A stretch of 64,000 nt of DNA from Methylorubrum thiocyanatum (GTDB taxonomy: Bacteria > Pseudomonadota > Alphaproteobacteria > Rhizobiales > Beijerinckiaceae), in assembly GCA_014138645.1 (NCBI GenBank), contig JACJIB010000011.1, positions 62,001 through 126,000 on the forward strand, read 5' to 3'. The first letter of the stretch is position 1; each line of letters opens with the position of its first letter. This document shows positions 27,403 to 36,629 of the stretch, in pieces. A program made the translations under genes and the position numbers. Below the pieces are notes generated by a model that was not told the origin of the DNA, did not search any database, and saw only the letters and a list, made by a program, of their open reading frames with translations.

Positions 27403-28500
27403 TCAGTTGGCGAAGCGGAAATGCAGCACGTCGCCGTCCTGCACCACGTAGTCCTTGCCCTCCAACCGCAGCTTTCCGGCGTCGCGGGCGCCCGCCTCGC
27501 CGTTCAGCGCGGTGTAATCCTTGAAGGCGATGGTCTCGGCCCGGATGAAGCCCTTCTCGAAGTCGGTGTGGATCACGCCCGCCGCCGCCGGGGCGCGCGT
27601 CCCCTTGGTGATGGTCCAGGCGCGGGCCTCCTTCGGGCCGACGGTGAAGTAGGTGACGAGGCCGAGCAGGTCGTAGCCGGCGCGGATCACCCGGTTGAGG
27701 CCCGGCTCGGTCAGGCCGACGGCTTCCAGGAACTCGGTCTGGTCGGCCGGCGGCATCACCGCGATCTCGCTCTCGATCTTGGCCGAGACGACGACGGCGA
27801 CCGCGCCCTCCGCCTTGGCCCGGTCGAACACCGCCTGCGACTTGGCATTGCCCTTGTCGGCGTCGCCCTCATCGACGTTGCAGACGTAGAGCACGGGCTT
27901 GGCCGTCATCAGCCCGAGCTGCTGGAACAGCCGCTCCTCCTCGGGCTTGCGCTCCACGAGCCGGGCCGGCTTGCCGTCGCGCAGGAGCGGCAGGGCGCGG
28001 TTGACGAGGTCCAGGAACTCCTTGGCCTCCTTGTCGGAGCCCTTGGCGCGCTTCTCCAGGGCGACGACGCGCTTCTCCAGGCTGTCGAGATCGGCCAGCA
28101 TCAGCTCCGTCTCGATCGTCTCGATATCGGCGATCGGATCGACCTTGCCCTCGACATGGGTGACGTCCCCATCCTCGAAGCAGCGCACGACGTGGGCGAT
28201 GGCATCGACCTCGCGGATGTTGGCGAGGAACTGGTTGCCGAGGCCCTCGCCTTTCGATGCGCCGCGCACGAGGCCGGCGATGTCGACGAAGGTCAGCCGC
28301 GTCGGGATGATCTCCTTCGAGGAGGCGATCTTGGCCAGCTCATCGAGGCGCGGATCGGGCACCGCCACCTCGCCGACATTCGGCTCGATGGTGCAGAACG
28401 GGTAGTTCGCGGCCTGGGCCGCGGCGGTCTGCGTCAGCGCATTGAAGAGGGTCGACTTGCCGACGTTCGGCAGGCCGACGATGCCGCATTTGAAGCCCAT
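27403..28500 (-). CDS. ychF: Redox-regulated ATPase YchF (OLA1 family)
   Basis: 365 aa, the conserved length. A TRAFAC-class P-loop protein that binds ribosomes and prefers ATP. The start MGFKCGIVGLPNVGKSTLFN contains Walker A; switch and G3 region TFVDIAGLVRGASKGEGLGN is intact; a coiled coil occupies the centre (LDSLEKRVVALEKRAKG). The C-terminal TGS domain ends in DYVVQDGDVLHFRFAN, invariant in the family. The usual neighbour pth lies upstream. Confidence 0.97.
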   Translation of the reverse strand: MGFKCGIVGLPNVGKSTLFNALTQTAAAQAANYPFCTIEPNVGEVAVPDPRLDELAKIASSKEIIPTRLTFVDIAGLVRGASKGEGLGNQFLANIREVDAIAHVVRCFEDGDVTHVEGKVDPIADIETIETELMLADLDSLEKRVVALEKRAKGSDKEAKEFLDLVNRALPLLRDGKPARLVERKPEEERLFQQLGLMTAKPVLYVCNVDEGDADKGNAKSQAVFDRAKAEGAVAVVVSAKIESEIAVMPPADQTEFLEAVGLTEPGLNRVIRAGYDLLGLVTYFTVGPKEARAWTITKGTRAPAAAGVIHTDFEKGFIRAETIAFKDYTALNGEAGARDAGKLRLEGKDYVVQDGDVLHFRFAN

Positions 28501-28579
28501 GGCTGGTCCTAGAGGTCCGTTGTGATCGGTCGGGAGCCGCGCCCGGAAGCCCGCTCCATCGGGGTCCGGCGGCCTCGTG

Positions 28580-29212
28580 TCAATTCGCGTCGCGCGCTTT
28601 CGCCTTGCCGGCCTCGGCCGGCGTCTTCACCGCGTCCCAGCCGCGGCCGGCCATGGCGAGATGCACCTTATTCTGGAAGCTCGCATCCTCGCCCGCGGCG
28701 AGCAGCGGCGCGTGGTCGGCGGTCGCGCGGCAGAGATCCTCGACCCAGGGCTCCTCCGACTTGGCGAAGTCGTTGAGGACGTAGGCATGCACCAGCGCCT
28801 TGTCGCCGGGATGCCCGATGCCGAGGCGGACCCGGCGGTAGTCGTTGCCGCACAGCGCCGTGATCGAGCGCAGGCCGTTATGGCCGGCATTGCCGCCGCC
28901 GAGCTTCACCCTGAGCTTGGCGGGCGCCAGATCGAGTTCGTCGTGCAGCACGATCACGTCGCAGAGCGGGATCTTGAAGAAGCGCTGCGCCTCGCCGACC
29001 GAGCGGCCGGATTCATTCATGAAGGTCTGGGGCTTGAGCAAGATCGCGCGCTCGGAGCCGAGCATCACCTCGGCCGCCTCGCCCTGGAAGCGGCGGCGGA
29101 ACGGCGCCGCCCGGTGGACGCGGGCGATCTCGTCCACGGCCATGAAGCCGATGTTGTGGCGGTTGCGCGCGTAGCGCTGTCCAGGATTTCCCAATCCGAC
29201 GATGAGCCGCAT
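28580..29212 (-). CDS. pth: Peptidyl-tRNA hydrolase
   Basis: 210 aa. It releases peptides from tRNAs that drop off the ribosome. MRLIVGLGNPGQRYARNRHN at the start carries the family signature with Asn10 and the catalytic His19; LKPQTFMNESGRSV and VLHDELDLAPAKLR with the catalytic Asp follow, then GGGNAGHNGLRSI. The C-terminal tail is longer than in E. coli and basic, as in related alphaproteobacteria. ATG 29212 is chosen because it begins directly at the conserved strand. Confidence 0.97.
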   Translation of the reverse strand: MRLIVGLGNPGQRYARNRHNIGFMAVDEIARVHRAAPFRRRFQGEAAEVMLGSERAILLKPQTFMNESGRSVGEAQRFFKIPLCDVIVLHDELDLAPAKLRVKLGGGNAGHNGLRSITALCGNDYRRVRLGIGHPGDKALVHAYVLNDFAKSEEPWVEDLCRATADHAPLLAAGEDASFQNKVHLAMAGRGWDAVKTPAEAGKAKARDAN

Positions 29213-29242
29213 GCGTGCTCCCGATCCGATCCCCGACAAACG

Positions 29243-29273
29243 AAAAAATGCCCCGGCCGGACGGCCAGGGCAT
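29243..29273 (-). terminator. Intrinsic terminator between the L25 gene and pth
   Basis: Read on the minus strand: TGCCCTGGCC, loop GTCC, GGCCGGGGCA, then TTTTTT. It follows the L25 stop by about 40 bases and could separate or attenuate the L25 and pth transcripts. Confidence 0.8.
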
Positions 29274-29315
29274 CGAGCGTTGCACGAAGCGGGTGCGCGC
29301 GGCACCCGCTGCGGC

Positions 29316-30002
29316 TTACTCCTCGGTGTCGTTCTTCTCGTTGGTGGCCTCGGCCTCGGCTTCCGCCTTCTCCTCGGCGGCCTCGGCGGACTGCGCCTCG
29401 GCGATCGCGGCTTCCTCGGCCTCGACCTCGGCGCCGAGCACCGTCGGCGGCAGGATGTTGGCGACCGTGTCGGTCGGCTCGCCGGTATAGGTGCCGGCCG
29501 GCAGGCGCAGGTCGGAGGCGTGGATCACGTCGCCGATCTCGCGGCCGGTGAGGTCGACCTCGATCGCGTCGGGGATCTGGTCGGGCGCCACGTCGAGGGA
29601 CACCGTGTGCAGCGCGACGTTGAGGGTGCCGCCCTTCTGCTTGATGCCGGGGGCCTTCTCGTCGTTCACGAAGTGAACGGGAACATCGACCGTGACGGTC
29701 TGGCCGGAGACGACGCGCAGGAAGTCGACGTGCAGCGGAACGCCGGAGACCGGGTCGAGCTGGTAGTCGCGCGGGATCGCGCGGGTCTTCTTGCCGCCGA
29801 CGGTGATGTCGAACAGCGTGGTCTTGAAGCCGCCGGCATAGATCAGCGTGCGGGTGCGGATGAGGTCGACGGCGATGGCTTCCGGGGCCTGGTTGCCGCC
29901 GTAGATGACAGCGGGAATCTGGCCCTGGCGACGAACGGCCCGGGCGGCCCCCTTGCCGACCCGGTCGCGTGCCACGGCCTCAAGCGTCTTGGTGGCGCTC
30001 AT
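29316..30002 (-). CDS. rplY: 50S ribosomal protein L25, long Ctc form
   Basis: 228 aa. It binds 5S rRNA through the N-terminal L25 domain (residues about 5-95, starting TLEAVARDRVGKGAARAVRR and containing IPAVIYGG). The beta domain of the Ctc/TL5 form follows (VPVHFVNDEKAPGIKQKGGT). The C-terminal 35 residues are an Ala/Glu tail, probably disordered. ATG 30002 follows AAGGATC. First gene of the L25-pth-ychF-nfi series. Confidence 0.96.
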   Translation of the reverse strand: MSATKTLEAVARDRVGKGAARAVRRQGQIPAVIYGGNQAPEAIAVDLIRTRTLIYAGGFKTTLFDITVGGKKTRAIPRDYQLDPVSGVPLHVDFLRVVSGQTVTVDVPVHFVNDEKAPGIKQKGGTLNVALHTVSLDVAPDQIPDAIEVDLTGREIGDVIHASDLRLPAGTYTGEPTDTVANILPPTVLGAEVEAEEAAIAEAQSAEAAEEKAEAEAEATNEKNDTEE

Positions 30003-30167
30003 GGCGTGATCCTTATGTAGAAATATGGAGCCGGGCCAACGATAAAGGCCGCCCGAAGCGGACGGCCCGACCGTTCCCCAGCGCGCCCGTGCCTCCAAGG
30101 GTGTCTCAAGGGCGCGCGCTGCGCTTACACGCAACGGCGCGTCCTTGCAACGGGCGCGGCGAACGGG

Positions 30168-30650
30168 CTACCGACCCTGGGTCGCCATGGTGCGGCGCTG
30201 CTCGGCCTGCTTGCTGGTCTCGTCGAAGTACTTGTTGGCGTCGCCGAGCTGCACCGCGGGCTGGCAGTTCGGCGTGCAGGAATAGGATTCGCGGTCGAGG
30301 CCGCGCTGCACCGTGATGATCGAGGCCTGCGCGGCCTGTACGCTGATGGTCGATTCGGCGAGCATCGCGCCCCTGCCGTCGAGCGCGATCAGGTTGGTCG
30401 TGCCGAAGCTCTTGCCCGTCAGCACCACGACGCCGTTCTTCTGTAGGGTGATGTCGGCGATCATCGGATTGCCCACCACCACGGTCTGAGTTTTCTCCGG
30501 CAGGCGGATCACCTTGGCGTTGTCGACCTGCACCGAGACGGCCCCCTGAGGCGCGGGCTCATTCGCAAGGACAGGCGCGGCGAGCGCCACCCATGCCAGA
30601 GCGGCCGGGGCGGCACGAAGCAGAACGGGGTGAGGGCGCAGGCGGGGCAT
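30168..30650 (-). CDS. Periplasmic protein with type II/III secretin-associated pilus N-terminal domain
   Basis: 160 aa. A signal peptide (ending VLANE) precedes a single domain that resembles the N-terminal part of CpaC: VIRLPEKTQTVVVGNPMIAD, ITLQKNGVVVLTGKSFGTTN and LIALDGRG. The same block occurs in the secretin at 33 kb (IIDLPRDAKEVFVANPAVAN). The C-terminus has a CTPNC pair. It is likely a pilus or secretin accessory protein. It lies immediately upstream of, and opposite to, the pilin gene. Confidence 0.82.
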   Translation of the reverse strand: MPRLRPHPVLLRAAPAALAWVALAAPVLANEPAPQGAVSVQVDNAKVIRLPEKTQTVVVGNPMIADITLQKNGVVVLTGKSFGTTNLIALDGRGAMLAESTISVQAAQASIITVQRGLDRESYSCTPNCQPAVQLGDANKYFDETSKQAEQRRTMATQGR

Positions 30651-31031
30651 GGAAGGTCGGTCCGATCGCGCGTCGTGTCGGGCAGCGCCCGCTCGCTGAA
30701 GCCGTGCCGTGACGTGGGCACGAATCCGGAGCGGCGCTGTCTCTCGTCCGCGAAACGGAACAGGAAACTGATGAAGGAAGCGCTAACCGTGTTGGCCAGT
30801 CTGGCGATCACGGCGCCCAGGCCGTTCTTTCTCGGTCTTCTACTAACCGTTTGAGCGATCGTCGAAACGCGTCATTAACTGAGGTTGTCGAAGCACCGGT
30901 TCGAGCCTTGGTTACGCGATCGATTTAACGCAAATGCAACGCGTCGGGACTACATCTTGGCCTGTCGCCGATCGGGGCCTATACAGACTTCCGACGGTCG
31001 TCCATTCAATTCAAAGCAAGTGGAGATCATC
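30651..31031. other. 381-base divergent control region of the pilin and the secretin-N-domain gene
   Basis: It contains no recognisable gene and is comparatively AT-rich around 30760-30960, consistent with promoters in both directions. No clear operator palindrome found. Confidence 0.45.
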
Positions 31032-31226
31032 GTGAAGAACATCGCCAAGCGCTTCATCGCTGATGAGTCCGGCGCGACTGCTATCGAATACGGCATGGTT
31101 GCTGCCATGGTGGGCGTTGCCATCGTCGGCATCTTCACCCAGTTTGGAAGCAAGCTTAAGGATGCCTTTACGACCCTCGGCACGGGTCTGAACACGCAGA
31201 CCACGAAGCTCGGCACCGCGAACTGA
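31032..31226 (+). CDS. Flp-family type IVb pilin
   Basis: 64 aa from GTG 31032, with GGAGA 6 bases upstream. The leader is followed by DESGATAIEYGMVAAMVGVA, the Flp signature where prepilin peptidase cuts before the hydrophobic helix and Glu5/Tyr6 are conserved. The C-terminal part is short and Thr-rich. It is the major subunit of the tight-adherence pilus encoded downstream. Confidence 0.93.
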   Translation: MKNIAKRFIADESGATAIEYGMVAAMVGVAIVGIFTQFGSKLKDAFTTLGTGLNTQTTKLGTAN

Positions 31227-31452
31227 TTCTTCGGCCAGGCGACACTCTGCTGTCAGGGTGTGACGGATACCCTCCGTCACGCCCTGAAAGCGATGAGAGG
31301 ATCCCGGCCCGTCGCCGCTTTCTGCTCAAGTGCAGGTTGCTGAGGGGGCCGCCATTCTGGCCACACCAAACGCTGCGCGATCTCCGGTGCATCAGCCTGT
31401 TTGGCTCGCGTAATTGGTTCAAACCAAGACTAGGCAGAGAAGGAAGACCTCC

Positions 31453-31971
31453 GTGTCGAGCATGGCGACCTATGTCCTCCTGTGCGTCGTCTTTCCCTTT
31501 CTCATGGCCTACGCCGCTGCCAGCGATCTGCTGACAATGCGGATTTCCAACCGCGTAACCAGTCTCGTCTCTCTCGGGTTCGTGCTCTACGCCGTCGCAT
31601 CCGGCATGGCCTGGGCCGACCTGTCCCGGCACCTCGCTGCCGGAGCGCTGACACTCTTGATCACCTTCTTCTTCTTCGCGCGCGGGTGGATCGGCGGGGG
31701 CGATGCCAAGCTGGCCGCAAGTACCGCCCTATGGATCGGCCTAGGCCATCTACTGGATTATCTCCTCATGGCCTCACTGCTCGGTGGGCCTCTGACGCTG
31801 ACGATCCTGTCCGCGCGCACATACCCGCTTCCGAAGCCGGTGCTGAAACTCCCCTTCGCTGTCCACCTGCACGACGCGAGGACTGGGATTCCCTACGGGA
31901 TCGCACTAGCCGCCGCCGCGCTGTTGGTATTGCCGAATGCCGTCGGACTGGATCAACTCGCGTTACCTTGA
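31453..31971 (+). CDS. cpaA: Prepilin peptidase, A24 family (CpaA/TadV)
   Basis: 172 aa. An inner-membrane aspartyl protease that cleaves Flp prepilin. The catalytic pair is visible: Asp in AAASDLLTMRISN and Asp in the GxGD motif GGGDAKLAAS. About six hydrophobic segments. GTG 31453 is preferred because AGAAGGA precedes it by about 8 bases; ATG 31462 is possible. It lacks the N-terminal methyltransferase domain of larger PilD enzymes, as expected for TadV. Confidence 0.93.
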   Translation: MSSMATYVLLCVVFPFLMAYAAASDLLTMRISNRVTSLVSLGFVLYAVASGMAWADLSRHLAAGALTLLITFFFFARGWIGGGDAKLAASTALWIGLGHLLDYLLMASLLGGPLTLTILSARTYPLPKPVLKLPFAVHLHDARTGIPYGIALAAAALLVLPNAVGLDQLALP

Positions 31972-32010
31972 TCGAGGATAACGCAACGAAGTAAGGCGAC
32001 GACGCGAAGA

Positions 32011-32036
32011 GGCCGCCACTCGCGCGGCCTTTTTTG
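32011..32036 (+). terminator. Intrinsic terminator after the prepilin peptidase gene
   Basis: GGCCGC and GCGGCC arms with a short loop, followed by TTTTTTG. It would separate pilin and cpaA from the cpaB operon. Confidence 0.85.
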
Positions 32037-32178
32037 TTTCGCCCAACTTCAGATGGACCTCTGCCGGGACAGCACTGAAAGCCGCGCGGTCACGCTCGGT
32101 TAACCCTAACTTGACGAATCCCGGGCAAGTCTCGGAACCGGACGGCGAACGAGCCGTCGCCACGGTTCCGCACCTGCC

Positions 32179-32961
32179 ATGAAACCAGCCCGTCTCGCCG
32201 TTTTGGGGATCGCACTCGTTGCGGGCTGCGGCGCCGCCCTGCTGATGGGGGGAGAGAAGGCGCCCGAGCCGGCTCCCGTCGTGAAGGCCGAGCCCCCGCC
32301 GCCCATTCCGATGAGCGAAGTCCTCGTCGCGGCCGCCGAACTGCCCATGGGGCAGACCCTCAAGCCCGAGGACCTACGCTGGATCCCCTGGCCGGAGCAG
32401 GCGATCGCGCCCGGTCTGATCGACCGCCGCGCCGCGCCGAAGGGCCTGGAGGACGCGGTCGGCGCGATCATCCGCACCGGCTTCTCGGCCAACGAGCCGA
32501 TCCGCCCCGAGCGCCTCATCAAGGCCGGCAGCGGCTTCATGTCGGCGATCCTGCCCCCCGGCATGCGGGCGGTGGCGATCACCACCGATACCCGCGGCTC
32601 GAGCTCGGCCGGTGGCTTCATCCTGCCGAACGATCACGTCGACATCATCAAGACCAGCAACGAGGGCAGCGATCAGTTCGCCGAGACGCTGCTCACCGAC
32701 GTGCGTGTGCTCGCCGTCGGCCAGATCGTGCAGGACAAGAACGGCGCCAATGTCGTGACGGCGGAGACCGCCACCGTGGCCCTCACGCCGGCGCAGGCCG
32801 AGACCGTCACGCTGGCGCAGAAGGTCGGGCAGCTCTCTCTCGTCCTGCGCAGCATCCAGGATTCCGCTCGGACCGCCGCCCTCTCCGAGGAGGCGGACCT
32901 GCCGCCCGAGGGGGCCATGACCGTCGTGCGATTCGGCGTCGCCAAGCAGCAGCGCCGGTGA
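32179..32961 (+). CDS. cpaB: Flp pilus assembly protein CpaB
   Basis: 260 aa. A signal-anchor or lipoprotein-like start (ALVAGCGAALL) is followed by a SAF-type domain (SEVLVAAAELPMGQTLKPED, then LRWIPWPEQ) and the C-terminal RcpC-like domain (MRAVAITTDTRG, LPNDHVDII, TLLTDVRVLAVGQ). In the family it sits in the periplasm with the secretin CpaC. Start ATG 32179 opens the cpaBCDEF-tadBC operon. Confidence 0.95.
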   Translation: MKPARLAVLGIALVAGCGAALLMGGEKAPEPAPVVKAEPPPPIPMSEVLVAAAELPMGQTLKPEDLRWIPWPEQAIAPGLIDRRAAPKGLEDAVGAIIRTGFSANEPIRPERLIKAGSGFMSAILPPGMRAVAITTDTRGSSSAGGFILPNDHVDIIKTSNEGSDQFAETLLTDVRVLAVGQIVQDKNGANVVTAETATVALTPAQAETVTLAQKVGQLSLVLRSIQDSARTAALSEEADLPPEGAMTVVRFGVAKQQRR

Positions 32962-32972
32962 GGACAGGAACG

Positions 32973-34481
32973 ATGACGACCGCTCGCCGCTTCCGCGGAC
33001 CTGCCCTTCTCCTGCTCTCAGGCGCCTGTCTGGCCGTGTCCACCCTGTCCGGCCCTGCCTCAGCGCAACCCGGCCTGCCCGGAGCCTCCCCGGTCCTGAC
33101 GATCGGACCGAACGAGACGGCGGTCTCCCGGAAGGTCGAACTGAGCAAGGGCCGTTCGCTGATCATCGATTTGCCCCGCGATGCCAAGGAGGTGTTCGTC
33201 GCCAATCCGGCCGTCGCCAACGCGGTCGTGCGTTCCAGCCGCAAGCTGTTCCTGATCGGCATCGACAACGGCGCCACCTCGATCTTCGTGATGGATGCCG
33301 AGGGGCGGCAGATCGCGGCGCTCGATGTCACGATCGCCCGCGACATCAACGTGCTGCGGCAATCGCTGCAGCAGAGCCTGCCCAGCGGCCGGTTCGACGT
33401 GAAGGCGGTCGGCGATTCACTCGTCCTCTCCGGCAGTGTGAACTCGGCCTCGGAAGCGCAGCAGGCGCTCGACATCGCCAACGCCTTCGTCGGCATCGCG
33501 GCCGGCGGCGGCGTCGCAACCCGCGGCACCGTCATCAACAATCTCACGATCCGCAACAAGGATCAGGTGATGATCCGCGTCACCGTGGTCGAGGTGGCGC
33601 GCACCGTTCTGAAGCAGTTCGGCATCAGCACGAGTGGCAATTGGGCCGCCCTGAACCCGCTGGGCGGCAACGTCTTCACGAACAACACCGGCTTCCCGCT
33701 GACCGGCTCCCGCTCGCCCGACGCCAACGCCATCACGGCGTCTGTCCAGACCGGCGGATTTTCCTTCCGGGCGACCTTGCGCGCGTTCGAGCAGGCCGGT
33801 GTCTCGCGCATCCTGGCCGAGCCGACGCTGACCGCGATCTCCGGTGAATCGGCGAAGTTCACCGCGGGCGGCGAGATCCCGGTGCCGCTGAGCTGCGCCG
33901 CTGCCTCGACCGTCTCGATCGGTACGTCGGTGAGCCAGGGCTGCGTCGTCGCCCTGACCTACAAGCCCTACGGCGTGAGCCTGTCGTTCACCCCGGTCGT
34001 CATGGCGGAGAACCGGATTTCGGTCCGGATCGCCACCGACGTCGTCGATCTCGATCCGCAGAACAGCTTCACCTACTACCTCAACGACCGTCCGACTCCG
34101 GTGCCCGGCACGACCCGGCGCAGCTCCGAGACCACCGTCGAACTCGCCTCCGGCGCGACGATGATGACCGCCGGCCTGATCCAGCAGAAGAACCGCGGGG
34201 CGATCTCGGGCCTTCCGGGCTTGATGAACCTGCCGATCCTCGGGGCCCTGTTCCGCTCGCGCGATTACCAGCGCGACGAGACCGAGCTGATGATCATGGT
34301 CACCCCCTACATCGCGCAGCCGATGGAAGCGCGGCAGGTGCAGAAGCCGGACGATGGCTACGTCGATGCGCCGGACGGGCAGGCGGTGCTGCTCGGACGT
34401 CTGAACAAGATCTACGGCACGGTCGGCGGCGGCACCCTCGGGCCGGCCTATCGCGGCCGGGTCGGCTTCATTGCCGACTGA
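32973..34481 (+). CDS. cpaC: Outer-membrane secretin CpaC (RcpA)
   Basis: 502 aa with a signal peptide (ending ASAQP). The N0-like domain is residues about 40-120, followed by a BON-like domain (GRFDVKAVGDSLVLSGSVNS). The secretin core includes FSFRATLRAFEQAGVSRILA, FTAGGEIPVPLS and LSFTPVVMAENRI. The gate motif near the end is LPGLMNLPILGALFRSRDY. It forms the outer-membrane channel for the Flp pilus. It starts 11 bases after cpaB. Confidence 0.97.
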   Translation: MTTARRFRGPALLLLSGACLAVSTLSGPASAQPGLPGASPVLTIGPNETAVSRKVELSKGRSLIIDLPRDAKEVFVANPAVANAVVRSSRKLFLIGIDNGATSIFVMDAEGRQIAALDVTIARDINVLRQSLQQSLPSGRFDVKAVGDSLVLSGSVNSASEAQQALDIANAFVGIAAGGGVATRGTVINNLTIRNKDQVMIRVTVVEVARTVLKQFGISTSGNWAALNPLGGNVFTNNTGFPLTGSRSPDANAITASVQTGGFSFRATLRAFEQAGVSRILAEPTLTAISGESAKFTAGGEIPVPLSCAAASTVSIGTSVSQGCVVALTYKPYGVSLSFTPVVMAENRISVRIATDVVDLDPQNSFTYYLNDRPTPVPGTTRRSSETTVELASGATMMTAGLIQQKNRGAISGLPGLMNLPILGALFRSRDYQRDETELMIMVTPYIAQPMEARQVQKPDDGYVDAPDGQAVLLGRLNKIYGTVGGGTLGPAYRGRVGFIAD

Positions 34482-34506
34482 CCCCGTCCAGCAGGATCGA
34501 ACCGCG

Positions 34507-35250
34507 ATGTCCTCTCCCGCCCGCACCCTTCTCCGCCGCGCCCGCCCGGTCGCTGCCCTTCTTCTCGCCGCCGGGCTCGGCGCCTGTCGCGCGGATCGGG
34601 TCGAGACCACCGGCTCGACCTACCCGATCGACGTGCGCACCCGCCATCCGATCGTGCTCGCCGATGCCGACCGCAGCCTCGACGTGTTCCCCACCGGGAT
34701 CGGCCATATCGATCCGCGCCAGCGCGCCGACATCGAGGCCTTCCTCGTCGAATACCGCCGCTACGGCCGCGGCATCCTCGTCGTCGAGCTGCCCCGCGGG
34801 GTGTCGCCGGGGTTGGCCGGGTCGGTGGAGCGGACCGGCGCGGGGATCCGGCGGCTCGCGGCCGAGATGGGCGTTCCGGCCGCGGGCATACGGGTCGCCA
34901 ACTACCCGGTCGCCAACCCGACGCTGGCCTCGCCCCTGCGCCTCAGCTTCCAGCGGATGCAGGCCAAGGTCGCCGATAAGTGCGGGCTCTGGCCCCGGGA
35001 TCTCGGCGTGAGCGACCTGCGGGCCAACTGGTCCAACGAGCCGACATGGAACCTCGGCTGCGCGACGCAGGCCAACCTCGCCGCCCAGGTCGCCGACCCG
35101 ATCGACCTCGTGCGCGGCCGGCCGGAGGGCCGGATCGACACGGTCCTGCGCACCAAGGATCTCGGCCAGCTCCGCGAGGGCAAGGATCCGTCAACGCAAT
35201 GGCGCCAGGATGGGCAGACCAACGTCGGCAACGACGTGAAAAGCCAATAG
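34507..35250 (+). CDS. cpaD: Pilus assembly lipoprotein CpaD
   Basis: 247 aa. A lipobox is visible (LLLAAGLGAC), so it is predicted to be lipidated on Cys about residue 27. The mature part has the CpaD pattern IDVRTRHPIVLADADRSLDV, QRADIEAFLVEYRRYG, CGLWPRDLG and NLGCATQANLAAQVADP. It is the pilotin-type partner of CpaC. It follows cpaC by 25 bases. Confidence 0.94.
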   Translation: MSSPARTLLRRARPVAALLLAAGLGACRADRVETTGSTYPIDVRTRHPIVLADADRSLDVFPTGIGHIDPRQRADIEAFLVEYRRYGRGILVVELPRGVSPGLAGSVERTGAGIRRLAAEMGVPAAGIRVANYPVANPTLASPLRLSFQRMQAKVADKCGLWPRDLGVSDLRANWSNEPTWNLGCATQANLAAQVADPIDLVRGRPEGRIDTVLRTKDLGQLREGKDPSTQWRQDGQTNVGNDVKSQ

Positions 35251-35337
35251 CCGCGCCCGCTTCGCAGGCGCCGTCCCCGAGCCCCCGTCTTCCACCGGCC
35301 GCTGCCCTCTCGGCTTAAGAACCGGAAACCTCGCATC

Positions 35338-36582
35338 ATGCCGGATACCCACGAGGCCTCAGAGCGGACCATCGCCCCGGTGCCGCGCATCACGATCCAG
35401 GCCTTCTGCGAGACGCCGGAGACCGCCGCGATGATCGAGGACATCGCCTCCGATCGCCGGATGCAGAAGGCGCATGTCAAGGTGCAGATGGGCGGGGGCG
35501 CCGCCGCCCTCGAAGCCTACCGGCACGCGCCGACGCCCAACGTCATCCTCCTCGAGTTTCTGGGCCTCAAATCGCGGCCGCTCGAATGCCTCGACCAACT
35601 GGCCGAGGTCTGCGACGAGGGCACCAAGGTGCTCGTCGTCGGACACGTCAACGACGTGCTGCTCTACCGGCAGTTCATCCAACGGGGGGTGAGCGAGTAC
35701 CTGATGGCGCCGGTCGAGCCGGTGGACATGATTGCTGCGATCTCCGAGCTGTTCACCGCGCCGGGCGCGAAGCCGGTGGGGCGCACCGTCGCCGTCTACG
35801 GCGCGCGCGGCGGCGTCGGCAGCTCGACGATCGCCCATAACCTGGCCTGGACCGTCGCCCGCGAGCACGGCACCGCCACGGTGATCGTCGACCTCGATGT
35901 CGCCTTCGGCACGGCCGGTCTCAACTTCAACCAGGACCCGCCCCAGGGCATCGCCGAGGCGGTATTCGCGCCCGAGCGCCTCGACGCCAACCTGCTCGAC
36001 CGCCTGCTGTCGAAATGCGCCGACAATCTGAGCCTGCTCTCGGCGCCCGCCACCCTCGACCGCACCGTCGACCTCACCGAACCCGCCTTCGACACCCTCA
36101 CCGATCTCCTGCGGGCGGCCGTGCCCTGCATCGTCCTCGACGTGCCGCATCAATGGTCGGCCTGGACCCGCCGGGTCCTGGTCAGCGCCGACGAGATCCT
36201 CATCGTCGCTCCCCCCGATCTCGCGGGGTTGCGCAACGTCAAGAATCTGGTCGCGCTCCTGCACCAGCAGCGTCCCAACGACGCGCGGGCGCGGATCGTT
36301 CTCAACGGTGTCGGCGTGCCGAAGCGGCCGGAGATCGCCGCGGCCGAGTTCGCCAAGGCGCTCGACCTGCCGCTCCAGGCGATCCTTCCCTTCGAGCCGG
36401 CCCTGTTCGGCACCGCGGCCAATAACGGCCAGATGATCGCCGAGATACAGGCCGGCTCCAAGCCCGCCGAGATCTTCTCCGATCTCGCCGCGGCGGTGAC
36501 CGGACGGGCCGAGATCCGCCGTGCCCGGGCCAACCTGCTGGAACCGTTGCTGGCCCGCCTGACCCGCAAGAAGGCGTCCTGA
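35338..36582 (+). CDS. cpaE: Pilus localisation ATPase CpaE/TadZ (MinD/ParA superfamily)
   Basis: 414 aa. A response-regulator-like N-terminal domain (about 15-130) precedes an ATPase domain with the deviant Walker A GARGGVGSSTIAHNLAW. It keeps VIVDLDVAFGTAGLNF and CIVLDVPHQWSAWTRRVL as the later nucleotide motifs. TadZ proteins position the secretion apparatus at the pole. It follows cpaD by 87 bases. Confidence 0.95.
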   Translation: MPDTHEASERTIAPVPRITIQAFCETPETAAMIEDIASDRRMQKAHVKVQMGGGAAALEAYRHAPTPNVILLEFLGLKSRPLECLDQLAEVCDEGTKVLVVGHVNDVLLYRQFIQRGVSEYLMAPVEPVDMIAAISELFTAPGAKPVGRTVAVYGARGGVGSSTIAHNLAWTVAREHGTATVIVDLDVAFGTAGLNFNQDPPQGIAEAVFAPERLDANLLDRLLSKCADNLSLLSAPATLDRTVDLTEPAFDTLTDLLRAAVPCIVLDVPHQWSAWTRRVLVSADEILIVAPPDLAGLRNVKNLVALLHQQRPNDARARIVLNGVGVPKRPEIAAAEFAKALDLPLQAILPFEPALFGTAANNGQMIAEIQAGSKPAEIFSDLAAAVTGRAEIRRARANLLEPLLARLTRKKAS

Positions 36583-36629
36583 CGGTGTCCTGCGCTCTCT
36601 CCCCTCAAGAAAGCTGAAGGCGCGGCGCC

